The notes: generated by a model from the sequence alone, not told the origin. DNA of 8,681 nucleotides from Bacillota bacterium (GCA_023406225.1 JAEXWS010000063.1:1-8681), one strand, 5' to 3'. Positions 1 to 5,904 are shown, counted from the stretch's first letter. Translations and numbers: made by a program.

Positions 1-434
1 CCCGCCAGCTCCACAAAATTGGTGTGGAAGCTGAACTCCACCTGCTCCGCCTCGGCGTCTCCGTGGCTGTAGGCGTTTTGGATCGTATGCAGGAGCCGGC
101 GCATCTCGTCCAGGGATTCCGGTCGGGCGGCGGCGGTGCGCAGCGCAGGCTTCACTGCGTAAAGCTCCATCATTTTCCGGACCTCCAGCACGTCGGTCAC
201 CTGCTCCGGCGACATCTTGGCCACCACCATGCCCCGGCGGGGAATGGCCTCCACCAGCCCCTGGGACACCAGGCGGTTGATGGCGGAGATCACCGGCGTC
301 CGGCTGATGTCGAGCGAGGCGGAGATCTCCTGGGTGGACAGCTTCGCGCCGGGCGGGTATTCTCCGGTCTGGATGCGGCTTCGGATCTCATGGAGGGCGT
401 AATCCAGCAAGGATTCGGACGGTTTCACGGACAT
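1..434 (-). CDS. GntR-family transcriptional regulator, FCD subfamily (N-terminal part; 3' end beyond window)
   Basis: Reading leftward from 434, 144 codons are visible before the window edge, so the C-terminus is missing. Residues about 8-72 form a GntR winged helix: PPGAKLSTQEIS, the recognition helix SRTPVISAINRL (44-55), then GLVEAIPRRGMVVAKM as the wing. From about residue 77 the start of an FCD effector domain is seen, with the usual D81, R86 and E90 pattern in VTDVLEVRKMMELYAVKPA and the FH..F...A signature at 136-144, whose His is normally a metal/ligand contact. FCD regulators are usually dimeric repressors that respond to carboxylates or sugar acids. A GTG at 428 may be the true start: the GGGGG ribosome site lies only about 1 nt from the ATG at 434 but 7 nt from this GTG. 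It probably controls the divergent hydrolase and/or TRAP genes (inference). Confidence 0.9.
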   Translation of the reverse strand, partial: MSVKPSESLLDYALHEIRSRIQTGEYPPGAKLSTQEISASLDISRTPVISAINRLVSQGLVEAIPRRGMVVAKMSPEQVTDVLEVRKMMELYAVKPALRTAAARPESLDEMRRLLHTIQNAYSHGDAEAEQVEFSFHTNFVELA

Positions 435-495
435 TCCCCCTTATGTTGAAAAGCGGTCCGCGCATTCCGCGCGCACCCGTCGTTGAACTGAAAAT

Positions 496-524
496 ATTAT
501 ACCGGATGCCCGTCGGAAAGTAAA
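496..524 (-). promoter_or_regulatory. Likely sigma-A promoter of the GntR regulator gene
   Basis: On the minus strand, TTTACT (519-524) and a consensus TATAAT (496-501) are separated by exactly 17 nt. Transcription would begin near 489, giving a leader of about 55 nt. This suggests the regulator can be transcribed separately from the upstream hydrolase gene. The -35 matches the consensus at 4 of 6 positions and the -10 at all 6. Confidence 0.7.
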
Positions 525-546
525 TGATAAAAGGGAAAAAATTGAA

Positions 547-560
547 TTTTGTATGCAAAA
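547..560. promoter_or_regulatory. Candidate operator, 14-bp near-palindrome TTTTGTATGCAAAA
   Basis: TTTTGTA/TGCAAAA is a dyad with one mismatch, lying just upstream of the -35 of the regulator's promoter. FCD-type GntR proteins commonly bind short dyads with TTGT..ACAA or TGGT..ACCA arms, so this could be an autoregulatory site. The core GTATGC resembles the GTATAC found in both promoters of the divergent region. The binding role is inference; the dyad is seen directly. Confidence 0.4.
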
Positions 561-589
561 CCTGAACAGGGCCCTGAAGCGCCGCCGGA

Positions 590-1303
590 TCAATCGAAGA
601 CTTCCGTCTGCAAAGGCTCCGTCAGCAGCCGCACGTCGCCCGCGCCGGTGACCTTCTCCACGCTGCGCAGGGCGGCGGCGCGGTAGCCCCAGCGGTCGTC
701 CGCCTGGAAGGGCAGGTGGACGGCCAGCAGGTGGGCGGGCCGGATGCAGGACGCGATGGCCTGCCGTCCCTTGGGCAGGGTGATCCAGGGGAAATTCAGC
801 AGGGCCAGGTCGATCCGCTCTCCGCCCACGAAGTCCGCCAGCTCCGGCGCGCCCACGGCGCAGTCGCCGCTCAGCAGGACGCGGAAGCGCCCGTCGCTGA
901 CGATGCAGCCGTAGTGGGGCACGTCCGCGTACTGCCTGCCGTCGTGGGGCAGGCGGCGAAAGCGCAGGTCCAGCCCGGCGTGGGAGAGACGCGCCTCCGG
1001 CCCCGACAGCAGGACCTGGCCGGGGAATACCGGCTCCGGCAGGATGAGCCTGGCGCGGGGGTAGCGGATATGCGCCGCCGCCAGCATGGGGCGTGCATAA
1101 TGGTCGGCGTGGCAGTGGCTGCAAAGGATCAGGTCCGGGTCGGAAAAGGCGCCGTTTTCCTCCATGGCCTCCAGCAGGGACGGGGTGACGGTGGAGAAGC
1201 CGGGGACCTGGTCCCGGTGGAGGGCGTCGGACCACAGTGTGGCTCCGCCCAGGTGCAGCGCCACGCCGGCGTTGGCGCTGAGGGTGACGGTACAGAGGTG
1301 CAT
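590..1303 (-). CDS. Metallo-beta-lactamase-fold hydrolase (UlaG/lactonase-like), 237 aa
   Basis: This complete gene starts at the ATG at 1303, preceded by AAAGGAG with 8 nt spacing. The protein has the metal-binding HxHxDH motif as SHCHADHY (H63, H65, D67, H68) at the end of a beta strand (DLILC). Further likely ligands are H130 in VPHYGC, D147 in LLSGDC and H196 in LLAVHLPF, so the full MBL binding set appears present. There is no signal peptide or membrane segment, so it is probably cytoplasmic. The overall pattern is that of small soluble Zn/Mn hydrolases of the UlaG/YycJ-like group, which open lactones or cleave phosphoesters; the substrate is unknown. It is transcribed away from the TRAP operon and toward the GntR gene 155 nt downstream, so read-through into the regulator is possible. 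No clear terminator is seen after it. Start and family are firm; function beyond 'hydrolase' is not. Confidence 0.85.
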   Translation of the reverse strand: MHLCTVTLSANAGVALHLGGATLWSDALHRDQVPGFSTVTPSLLEAMEENGAFSDPDLILCSHCHADHYARPMLAAAHIRYPRARLILPEPVFPGQVLLSGPEARLSHAGLDLRFRRLPHDGRQYADVPHYGCIVSDGRFRVLLSGDCAVGAPELADFVGGERIDLALLNFPWITLPKGRQAIASCIRPAHLLAVHLPFQADDRWGYRAAALRSVEKVTGAGDVRLLTEPLQTEVFD

Positions 1304-1364
1304 GTCGATCGCTCCTTTGGATATTTCTGGGTATTTCAGGATTTTGAATATTGAATACAGAATG

Positions 1365-1379
1365 CAAAATTCAATTTTT
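1365..1379. repeat. 15-bp inverted repeat copy (CAAAATTCAATTTTT), partner at 537-551
   Basis: CAAAATTCAATTTTT on the plus strand here reappears as its exact reverse complement at 537-551, so the two copies flank the hydrolase gene in opposite orientation. The surrounding bases are similarly AT-rich with GAATAC/GAATGC-like words. They could be remnants of an intergenic repeat family or simply share low complexity. Confidence 0.5.
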
Positions 1380-1436
1380 ATCGAAAATTTAATGCATAAG
1401 ACACAAATGGAGGAGGGGGTTTTGGTCGTTTATGAC

Positions 1437-1445
1437 AGTATACCA
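1437..1445 (-). promoter_or_regulatory. Candidate extended -10 promoter for the hydrolase gene
   Basis: On the minus strand the sequence is TGGTATACT, an extended -10 (TGn) with TATACT at 1437-1442. No good -35 lies 16-18 nt upstream, which is acceptable for an extended -10 promoter. Transcription would begin near 1430, leaving a leader of roughly 127 nt before the hydrolase ATG at 1303. The same 9-mer forms the -10 region of the TRAP promoter on the other strand. Confidence 0.45.
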
Positions 1446-1509
1446 TAAATCGGGAGAAAAAACAGGCTCAAATCCACATAAATCATGTTTTTTTGAACCA
1501 CCATAAACG

Positions 1510-1531
1510 AATTTTACAAAATGTTAAAATT
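1510..1531. repeat. Imperfect palindrome between the divergent promoters (7-8-7)
   Basis: AATTTTA (1510-1516) and TAAAATT (1525-1531) are perfect inverted arms around CAAAATGT. The dyad lies between the two divergent promoters and could be a regulator site or just AT-rich chance. Confidence 0.35.
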
Positions 1532-1575
1532 TTATACACGGTATTGTACTGTTTTCACAAAAATGTATTTGCTGA

Positions 1576-1604
1576 TTGCCAAAATATAAGAGGAGTGGTA
1601 TACT
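1576..1604 (+). promoter_or_regulatory. Likely sigma-A promoter of the TRAP transporter operon
   Basis: TTGCCA (1576-1581, 5/6 to consensus), a 17-nt spacer, then TATACT (1599-1604, 5/6) preceded by TGG, which makes an extended -10. Predicted transcription start is near 1611, giving a leader of about 160 nt that includes the perfect inverted repeat at 1687-1731. This is the best promoter in the divergent region. The palindromic GTATAC core overlapping the -10 could also serve as an operator. Confidence 0.7.
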
Positions 1605-1686
1605 TCCTAGTGTCAAGTCAAGAGAAAAAACATTTCATGGTCTCTCCGTCCGAAGGAAAGTTTGGTGGATTTTCTTGTTTGGACCA

Positions 1687-1731
1687 ATTTGCGAAATGAA
1701 TATTAAATGCATAAATATTCATTTCGCAAAT
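1687..1731. promoter_or_regulatory. Perfect 18-bp inverted repeat with 9-nt loop in the TRAP operon leader
   Basis: ATTTGCGAAATGAATATT (1687-1704) is the exact reverse complement of 1714-1731; the loop AAATGCATA contains a second small dyad, ATGCAT. Each arm also carries an internal near-dyad (ATTT-GCG-AAAT). It ends 39 nt before the dctQ start and is followed by CGCGCGG, not a T-run, so it is not an intrinsic terminator. It could be a large composite operator acting as a roadblock downstream of the promoter, or an 18-bp mRNA stem controlling stability or translation. Confidence 0.65.
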
Positions 1732-1770
1732 CGCGCGGAGAGAAAACGCTTGAGAGAAAGGAACGATTGA

Positions 1771-2295
1771 ATGAAAGTCTACAAAAAGATCATGGACTAT
1801 GTGGCCGCACTGGAAAAGGTCGTGATCAGCGCCCTGCTGGTGTTCGTCACCCTGATCACCTTCGCAAACGTGGTGGTCCGCAAGCTGAGCGACCGCCAGT
1901 TCGCGTTTACGGAGGAAATCGTCATCAACCTGTTCGTGCTGCTGATCATGCTGGGCTGCGCCCTCAGCGCCCGGGAGGGGAGCCTCATCAGCCTGTCCCT
2001 GGTGTTTGACCGTCTGCGCGCCCGGGGCAAAAAGGTGTTTGTGTGCATCATCACCGTGGCCAACACCGCGTTCTGGATCCTGCTGCTGAAGACCGGCATC
2101 GACAAGGTCGCCTCTCAGATGGCCTCCGGAAAGCACACTTCCTCTCTGGGCTGGCCCGAGTGGGTGTTTACGGTCTTTCTGCCCATCGGCTGCGTGTTTT
2201 TGATCCTCCACACCGTTGAGTTCCTGGCGGATGTGCTCACGAACAACGCCGCCTGCGTGCAGGAGCAGATCGAAGAAGAGGGAGGGAACGACTGA
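1771..2295 (+). CDS. dctQ: TRAP transporter small permease subunit (DctQ family), 174 aa
   Basis: This is the small four-helix membrane subunit of a tripartite ATP-independent periplasmic-type (TRAP) transporter, which pairs with DctM to couple uptake of an organic acid to a cation gradient. The predicted membrane segments are about 17-37, 50-67, 88-106 and 131-150. Family features are FTEEIVINLFVLLIMLGCALSAREG (46-70), the usual 'EE' before helix 2 and 'REG' after it, and LGWPEWVFTVFLPIG before and within helix 4. Length matches the family (150-190 aa). The ATG follows GAAAGGA with 8 nt spacing. Its TGA overlaps the dctM ATG by one base (TGATG), so the two are translationally coupled. It is the first gene of the rightward operon behind the promoter near 1576-1604 and the leader inverted repeat. 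Confidence 0.93.
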   Translation: MKVYKKIMDYVAALEKVVISALLVFVTLITFANVVVRKLSDRQFAFTEEIVINLFVLLIMLGCALSAREGSLISLSLVFDRLRARGKKVFVCIITVANTAFWILLLKTGIDKVASQMASGKHTSSLGWPEWVFTVFLPIGCVFLILHTVEFLADVLTNNAACVQEQIEEEGGND

Positions 2296-3593
2296 TGATC
2301 AACATTATCCTGTTTGGAAGCTTCTTCGTCATGCTGTTCCTGAACATCCCCATCTGCGTCAGCCTGGGCATGTCCTCCATCTTTGCGATGCTCTTCTCCG
2401 GAGATAAGCTCTCCATCGTCCCCACCAACGTCTACAACGGCATGGCGAAGTTCCTGCTGCTGGCCATTCCGTTCTTCGTGCTCTCCGGCAACATCATGGC
2501 CAAGGCCGGCATCTCCACCCGCCTGGTGCAGTTTATTGACGACTGCATCGGCCACAGGAGGGGCGGCATCGCCATCGTGTGCGTCATCGTGGCCTGCTTC
2601 TTCGGCGCCATCTCTGGTTCCGGTCCGGCCACCGTGGCGGCCCTGGGCATCATCCTGATCCCCGCCATGATCAACCGGGGCGGCTTCTCCGCGCCCTTCT
2701 CCTCCGCCATGATGGCCACGGCCTCGTCCATCGCCATCGTCATCCCGCCCTCCATCGCCTTCGTGGTGTACGCCTCCATTACCGGCGTGTCCGTGGGCGA
2801 CATGTTCATGGGCGGCATCCTCCCCGGCATCATGATGGGTCTGGCCCTGGTGGTCGTCATCATGATCGAGGTCCGCAGAAAGGGCCTGCAGGCCTCCCGG
2901 GAGAGATCCTCCTGGGGCCAGCGGTGGAAGTCCTTCCGCACGGCCTTCTGGGGCTTTTTGATGCCCGTCATCATCCTGGGCGGCATCTACGGCGGCATCT
3001 TCACTCCCACTGAGGCGGCGGCGGTCTCCGTCGTATACGGGTTGATCGTGGGCATGTTCATTTACCGGGAGGTCAAGCTGCGGGACCTGTATGACCTGCT
3101 GGTGGATTCCGCCAAGACCACGGGCGGCATCATGCTGATCATCGGCTCCGCCACGCTGTTCTCCTACATCTGCACCGTCCACGGCATCTCCGGCGCGGCC
3201 CAGTCCCTGCTTCTGGATATCGCCGGCAACAAGTACGTGTTCCTGATCATTGTCAACGTGATCTTCCTGATCGCCGGCTGCTTCGTGGACGCCAACTCCG
3301 CCATGTACATCTTCATCCCCATCATGTATCCCGTGGCCACCCAGCTGGGCATCGACCCCATCCACTTCGGCGTCATCGCCACCGTGAACCTGGCCATTGG
3401 CCAGGTGACCCCGCCCGTGGGCGTGAACCTGTTCGTGGCCATCGGCGTGAGCAGCAAGCTGCAGGACGTGAAGGACAAGACGAGGGTCACCATCGAGACC
3501 ATTTCCAAGGCCGTGTGGCCCATGATCGTGGCCTGCATCATCACGCTGCTGGTGGTGACCTACGTGCCCATCTTCTCCACCATTTTCGTGTGA
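2295..3593 (+). CDS. dctM: TRAP transporter large permease subunit (DctM family), 432 aa
   Basis: This is the large transport subunit of the TRAP system, embedded in the membrane with about a dozen hydrophobic segments, and it carries the substrate path. Diagnostic motifs are all present and in order: GAISGSGPATVAALG (104-118), SIAIVIPPSIAFVVYA (145-160), GGIYGGIFTPTEAAAV (229-244), FVDANSAMYIFIPIMYP (330-346), LGIDPIHFGVI (351-361) and IGQVTPPVGVNLFV (368-381). Length is typical of stand-alone DctM (about 425-435 aa), and DctQ is a separate gene rather than fused. Translation starts at the ATG overlapping the dctQ stop, with GGAGGG 8 nt upstream. A 73-nt gap without a clear terminator separates it from dctP, so all three are likely cotranscribed. 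Confidence 0.96.
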   Translation: MINIILFGSFFVMLFLNIPICVSLGMSSIFAMLFSGDKLSIVPTNVYNGMAKFLLLAIPFFVLSGNIMAKAGISTRLVQFIDDCIGHRRGGIAIVCVIVACFFGAISGSGPATVAALGIILIPAMINRGGFSAPFSSAMMATASSIAIVIPPSIAFVVYASITGVSVGDMFMGGILPGIMMGLALVVVIMIEVRRKGLQASRERSSWGQRWKSFRTAFWGFLMPVIILGGIYGGIFTPTEAAAVSVVYGLIVGMFIYREVKLRDLYDLLVDSAKTTGGIMLIIGSATLFSYICTVHGISGAAQSLLLDIAGNKYVFLIIVNVIFLIAGCFVDANSAMYIFIPIMYPVATQLGIDPIHFGVIATVNLAIGQVTPPVGVNLFVAIGVSSKLQDVKDKTRVTIETISKAVWPMIVACIITLLVVTYVPIFSTIFV

Positions 3594-3666
3594 GAAACCG
3601 ACGGTCTGTCGTCACGAATGTGATATCAGATAAAACGCAACTCAACATTTTTAAGGAGGAACCACA

Positions 3667-4719
3667 ATGAAAAAGTTTCTTGCATTGCTCCTCGCCCTGG
3701 TTATGAGCCTGTCTCTGGCCGCCTGCGGCGGCAATGACCAGCCCGCTTCCACCGGCGGCGACACGCCGAGCACGGACGACGGCGCGCCCCAGTTCGAAAA
3801 GCAGACCTGGAAGTTCACCTGCTCCGCCACGGAGAACACCTGCTGGGCCGACATGGGCCGCGACTTCGGCCAGATGGTCAGCGACGCCACCGGCGGCGCG
3901 GTCAAGGTGGAGGTCTATGCCGCCGACCAGCTCACCGCCGGCAACCAGACCGAGGGCATTCAGGGCGTTATGGACGGCACCATCGAGCTCTCCGCCCACT
4001 CCAACATCATCTATTCCAACTTCGACTCCCGCCTGAACGTGGTATCCCTGCCCTTCCTGTTCGACTCCTTCGACGACGTTGACGCCAAGCTGGACGGCGA
4101 CGCCGGCAAGGCCGTGGGCGAGGTCGTGGAGAGCATGGGCCTGCATCTGCTGGGCATTGCCGAGAACGGCTTCCGTCATCCCACCAACAGCGTCCGTCCC
4201 ATTGCCAGCCTGGCCGACATGAAGGGCCTGAAGCTGCGCGTGGCCGGCTCCGAGCTGCTGAACCAGGAGTACACCGCCTGGGGCGCCAACTGGACCAACG
4301 CCAACTGGTCCGAGGTCTACACCGGCCTGCAGACCGGCACCTATGACGGCCAGGAGAACCCCCTGCCCACCGCCGACGGCGCCTCCATCGCCGAGGTCCA
4401 GAAGTACGTCACCTATTGGACCGGCGTGTATGACTGCATCTTCTTCACCATGAACGGCGATCTGTACGACTCCCTCTCTCCCGAGCTGCAGGCCATCGTT
4501 GACGAGTGCGGCCAGAAGGCCGCCCAGAATCAGCGCGCCCTGGAGCGTGCCCAGGACGAAGAGATCCTGGCGAAGTGGGAAGACGCCGGCGTGACCGTGA
4601 CCCGTCTGACCCCCGAGGCCGCCGAGGAGTTCCGTCAGGCTTCCGCCTATATCTATGAGGATCCCAAGTTCGTCGAGATGATGACGCCCGAGCTGATCGC
4701 CGCCTTCACGGCCGAATGA
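3667..4719 (+). CDS. dctP: TRAP transporter substrate-binding lipoprotein (DctP family), 350 aa
   Basis: This is the extracytoplasmic solute receptor of the TRAP system. The N-terminus is a lipoprotein signal: KK, a hydrophobic core and the lipobox LAAC with Cys20 as the lipidated residue, followed by a Gly/Ser/Thr/Asp linker to about residue 42. It would therefore be tethered to the outer face of the single membrane. DctP hallmarks are G..HPTNSVRPI (168-179), DMKGLKLRV (184-192) with R191 as the likely carboxylate-binding arginine, and SEVYTGLQTGTYDGQENPL (215-233). The segment usually read as P.PM before SEVY is here WTNANW (209-214), which may mark a different ligand. ATG follows AAGGAGGA with 6 nt spacing, the strongest ribosome site in the operon, fitting the higher dose normally needed for the receptor. 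An intrinsic terminator follows. The substrate is not assigned; a monocarboxylate or 2-oxo acid is plausible from the neighbouring dehydrogenase genes. Confidence 0.95.
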   Translation: MKKFLALLLALVMSLSLAACGGNDQPASTGGDTPSTDDGAPQFEKQTWKFTCSATENTCWADMGRDFGQMVSDATGGAVKVEVYAADQLTAGNQTEGIQGVMDGTIELSAHSNIIYSNFDSRLNVVSLPFLFDSFDDVDAKLDGDAGKAVGEVVESMGLHLLGIAENGFRHPTNSVRPIASLADMKGLKLRVAGSELLNQEYTAWGANWTNANWSEVYTGLQTGTYDGQENPLPTADGASIAEVQKYVTYWTGVYDCIFFTMNGDLYDSLSPELQAIVDECGQKAAQNQRALERAQDEEILAKWEDAGVTVTRLTPEAAEEFRQASAYIYEDPKFVEMMTPELIAAFTAE

Positions 4720-4768
4720 TCTGCCCCGGCAAAAAGGTTACACAGTTTTCGTAAGTTGCGTTAACTGG

Positions 4769-4805
4769 AAAAACGTGGCTGCAGGCGACTGTCGCCACGT
4801 TTTTT
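4769..4805 (+). terminator. Rho-independent terminator after dctP
   Basis: AAAAACGTGGC (4769-4779) pairs with GCCACGTTTTT (4794-4804). An inner CAG/CTG stem closes a GCGA (GNRA) tetraloop across a 2x2 internal loop, and six T residues (4800-4805) follow the GC stem. It lies 49 nt after the dctP stop and separates the transporter operon from the dehydrogenase operon. The A-run on the left arm gives it some bidirectional character. Confidence 0.88.
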
Positions 4806-4827
4806 CAGAACCAAATCGGTGAAAGTT

Positions 4828-4857
4828 TTGACGATTCCACAAAAAAGGACAGAAAAT
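4828..4857 (+). promoter_or_regulatory. Weak candidate promoter for the dehydrogenase operon
   Basis: TTGACG (4828-4833, 5/6 to consensus) is followed after 18 nt by GAAAAT (4852-4857, 4/6). A terminator just upstream implies that a promoter must lie in 4806-4890, but this pair is the best of several poor options. A small dyad, AAAATT-GGCT-AATTTT (4853-4868), overlaps the -10 and could be an operator. Confidence 0.35.
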
Positions 4858-4875
4858 TGGCTAATTTTCATGAAG

Positions 4876-4894
4876 TACCGATGAATTGTCGGTA
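4876..4894. promoter_or_regulatory. Inverted repeat TACCGA-7-TCGGTA before the E1 alpha ribosome site
   Basis: TACCGA (4876-4881) and TCGGTA (4889-4894) are exact inverted arms ending one or two bases before the AAGGGAG ribosome site. A third half-site, AATCGGT, lies at 4814-4820. It could be an operator of the dehydrogenase operon or a small mRNA hairpin limiting ribosome access. It does not resemble the motifs near the TRAP promoter. Confidence 0.35.
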
Positions 4895-4910
4895 GAAGGG
4901 AGACTTTTCT

Positions 4911-5888
4911 ATGGCAGCGACAAAGGCAGGCTACACGAAGGAGCAGGCGGAGAAGTTTTACGAGACGATGTGCACGATCCGGAAGTTTGAGGAGACGATC
5001 AAGCACGACTTCCTGGCGGGCGAGATCCCGGGATTTGTACATCTGTATATCGGCGAAGAGGCCATCGCCACCGGCGTTTGCGCCGCGCTCCGCACGGACG
5101 ATATGATCGAATCCACCCACCGGGGCCACGGCCACTGCGTGGCCAAGGGCGCGGACGTGAACCGGATGATGGCGGAGATTTACGGCAAAAAGACGGGCCT
5201 GTGCCAGGGCCGGGGCGGCTCCATGCACATCGCGGACTTCTCCGTGGGCATGCTGGGCGCCAACGGCGTGGTCGGCGGCGGGTATAACCTGGCCACCGGC
5301 GCGGCCCTCGCCAACAAGATGGTCCTCAAGAACGACAAGGTGAGCGTGGTGTTCTTCGGAGACGGCGCGTCCAACCGGGGCACCTTCCACGAGGCGATGA
5401 ACGTGGCCTCCGCATGGAAGCTGCCGGTGATCTTCGTCAACGAGATGAACTGCTGGGCGTCCACCACGCCCTACCGGACCACCTGCAACGTGGAGAACAT
5501 CTCCGACCGTGCCGCCGGCTATCATGTGCCCGGCGTGATCGTGGACGGCCAGGACGTGTTCGCGGTGTACGAGGCGGCCAAGGCGGCCGTGGAGCGCGCC
5601 CGCGCGGGTGAGGGCCCCACCTTCATCGAGGCCAAGACGTACCGGATCGAGGGACACTTCGTGGGCGACCCGGAGATGTACCGGGATCACGCGGAGACCC
5701 AGAAGATCTATCATGACACCGACCCGCTGCTGATGTTCCGGAAGAACGCCGCCGGGCTGGTGAGCGAAGCCGAGTGCGACGCCATCGACGCCAAGTGCGA
5801 CCAGAAGATCAAGGACGCCAAGGAATTTGCCCTGAGCAGCGAGTATCCCGACGCGTCCGAGTACATGAAGTACGTCTACGTGGACTAA
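4911..5888 (+). CDS. acoA: Thiamine-diphosphate dehydrogenase E1 alpha subunit (acetoin dehydrogenase type), 325 aa
   Basis: This is the alpha half of the alpha2beta2 E1 enzyme that decarboxylates or cleaves a 2-oxo acid or acetoin on thiamine diphosphate and passes the acyl group to the E2 lipoyl arm. The ThDP/Mg motif is GDGASNRGTFHEAMNVASAW from G150 to about N180, with D151 and N155 as the expected metal ligands. Upstream is THRGHGHCVAKG (69-80), where the His residues line the active site, and then GRGGSMHIAD (100-109). GHFVGDPEMYR (248-258) is closer to AcoA proteins than to pyruvate E1, and the Phe replaces the serine that is phosphorylated in mitochondrial E1. Length fits AcoA (about 320-335 aa). 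ATG has AAGGGAG 8 nt upstream. It is the first gene of its operon, 16 nt before the E1 beta start. The symbol reflects family resemblance; pyruvate or branched-chain 2-oxo acids remain possible. Confidence 0.9.
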   Translation: MAATKAGYTKEQAEKFYETMCTIRKFEETIKHDFLAGEIPGFVHLYIGEEAIATGVCAALRTDDMIESTHRGHGHCVAKGADVNRMMAEIYGKKTGLCQGRGGSMHIADFSVGMLGANGVVGGGYNLATGAALANKMVLKNDKVSVVFFGDGASNRGTFHEAMNVASAWKLPVIFVNEMNCWASTTPYRTTCNVENISDRAAGYHVPGVIVDGQDVFAVYEAAKAAVERARAGEGPTFIEAKTYRIEGHFVGDPEMYRDHAETQKIYHDTDPLLMFRKNAAGLVSEAECDAIDAKCDQKIKDAKEFALSSEYPDASEYMKYVYVD

Positions 5889-5904
5889 GGGGAGGAACAG
5901 AACG

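Larger units (their letters stand above)
1304..1770. other. 467-nt AT-rich divergent intergenic control region
   Basis: This region separates the leftward hydrolase from the rightward TRAP operon and contains no convincing gene. From left to right it holds the hydrolase ribosome site, an AT-rich segment that repeats a sequence next to the regulator promoter, a leftward extended -10 (1437-1445), an AT dyad (1510-1531), a strong rightward promoter (1576-1604) and a long perfect inverted repeat (1687-1731) in the TRAP leader. Its base composition contrasts sharply with the GC-rich genes on both sides. Confidence 0.8.

Noticed and set aside
24..449. 141-codon plus-strand frame at the left edge
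   Set aside because: It is antisense to the GntR/FCD gene, which has clear domain motifs; the plus product is His/Gly-rich with no motif.
441..1367. Alternative 308-codon minus-strand frame overlapping the MBL gene
   Set aside because: The Pro/Arg-rich product has no motif, while the 237-codon frame has the full metal-binding set and a good ribosome site.
1638..1700. Possible 20-codon leader peptide ending at the left arm of the TRAP-leader inverted repeat
   Set aside because: There is no credible ribosome site before the ATG and no run of regulatory codons, so attenuation by a leader peptide is unsupported.
1741..1754. Catabolite-response (cre)-like sequence AGAAAACGCTTGAG
   Set aside because: Only the AAAACGCTT core fits; the outer TG...CA positions are mostly wrong, so it is too weak to annotate as a CcpA site.
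2115..3365. Long open frame of 416 codons antisense to dctM
   Set aside because: Its product is a low-complexity run of His, Asp and Gly, typical of the reverse strand of GC-rich coding DNA, and dctM in the other strand carries all family motifs.
3594..3640. Short hairpins between dctM and dctP (CGAC/GTCG, TCAC/GTGA)
   Set aside because: Stems are only 4 bp and no T-run follows; they do not amount to a terminator or regulatory element.
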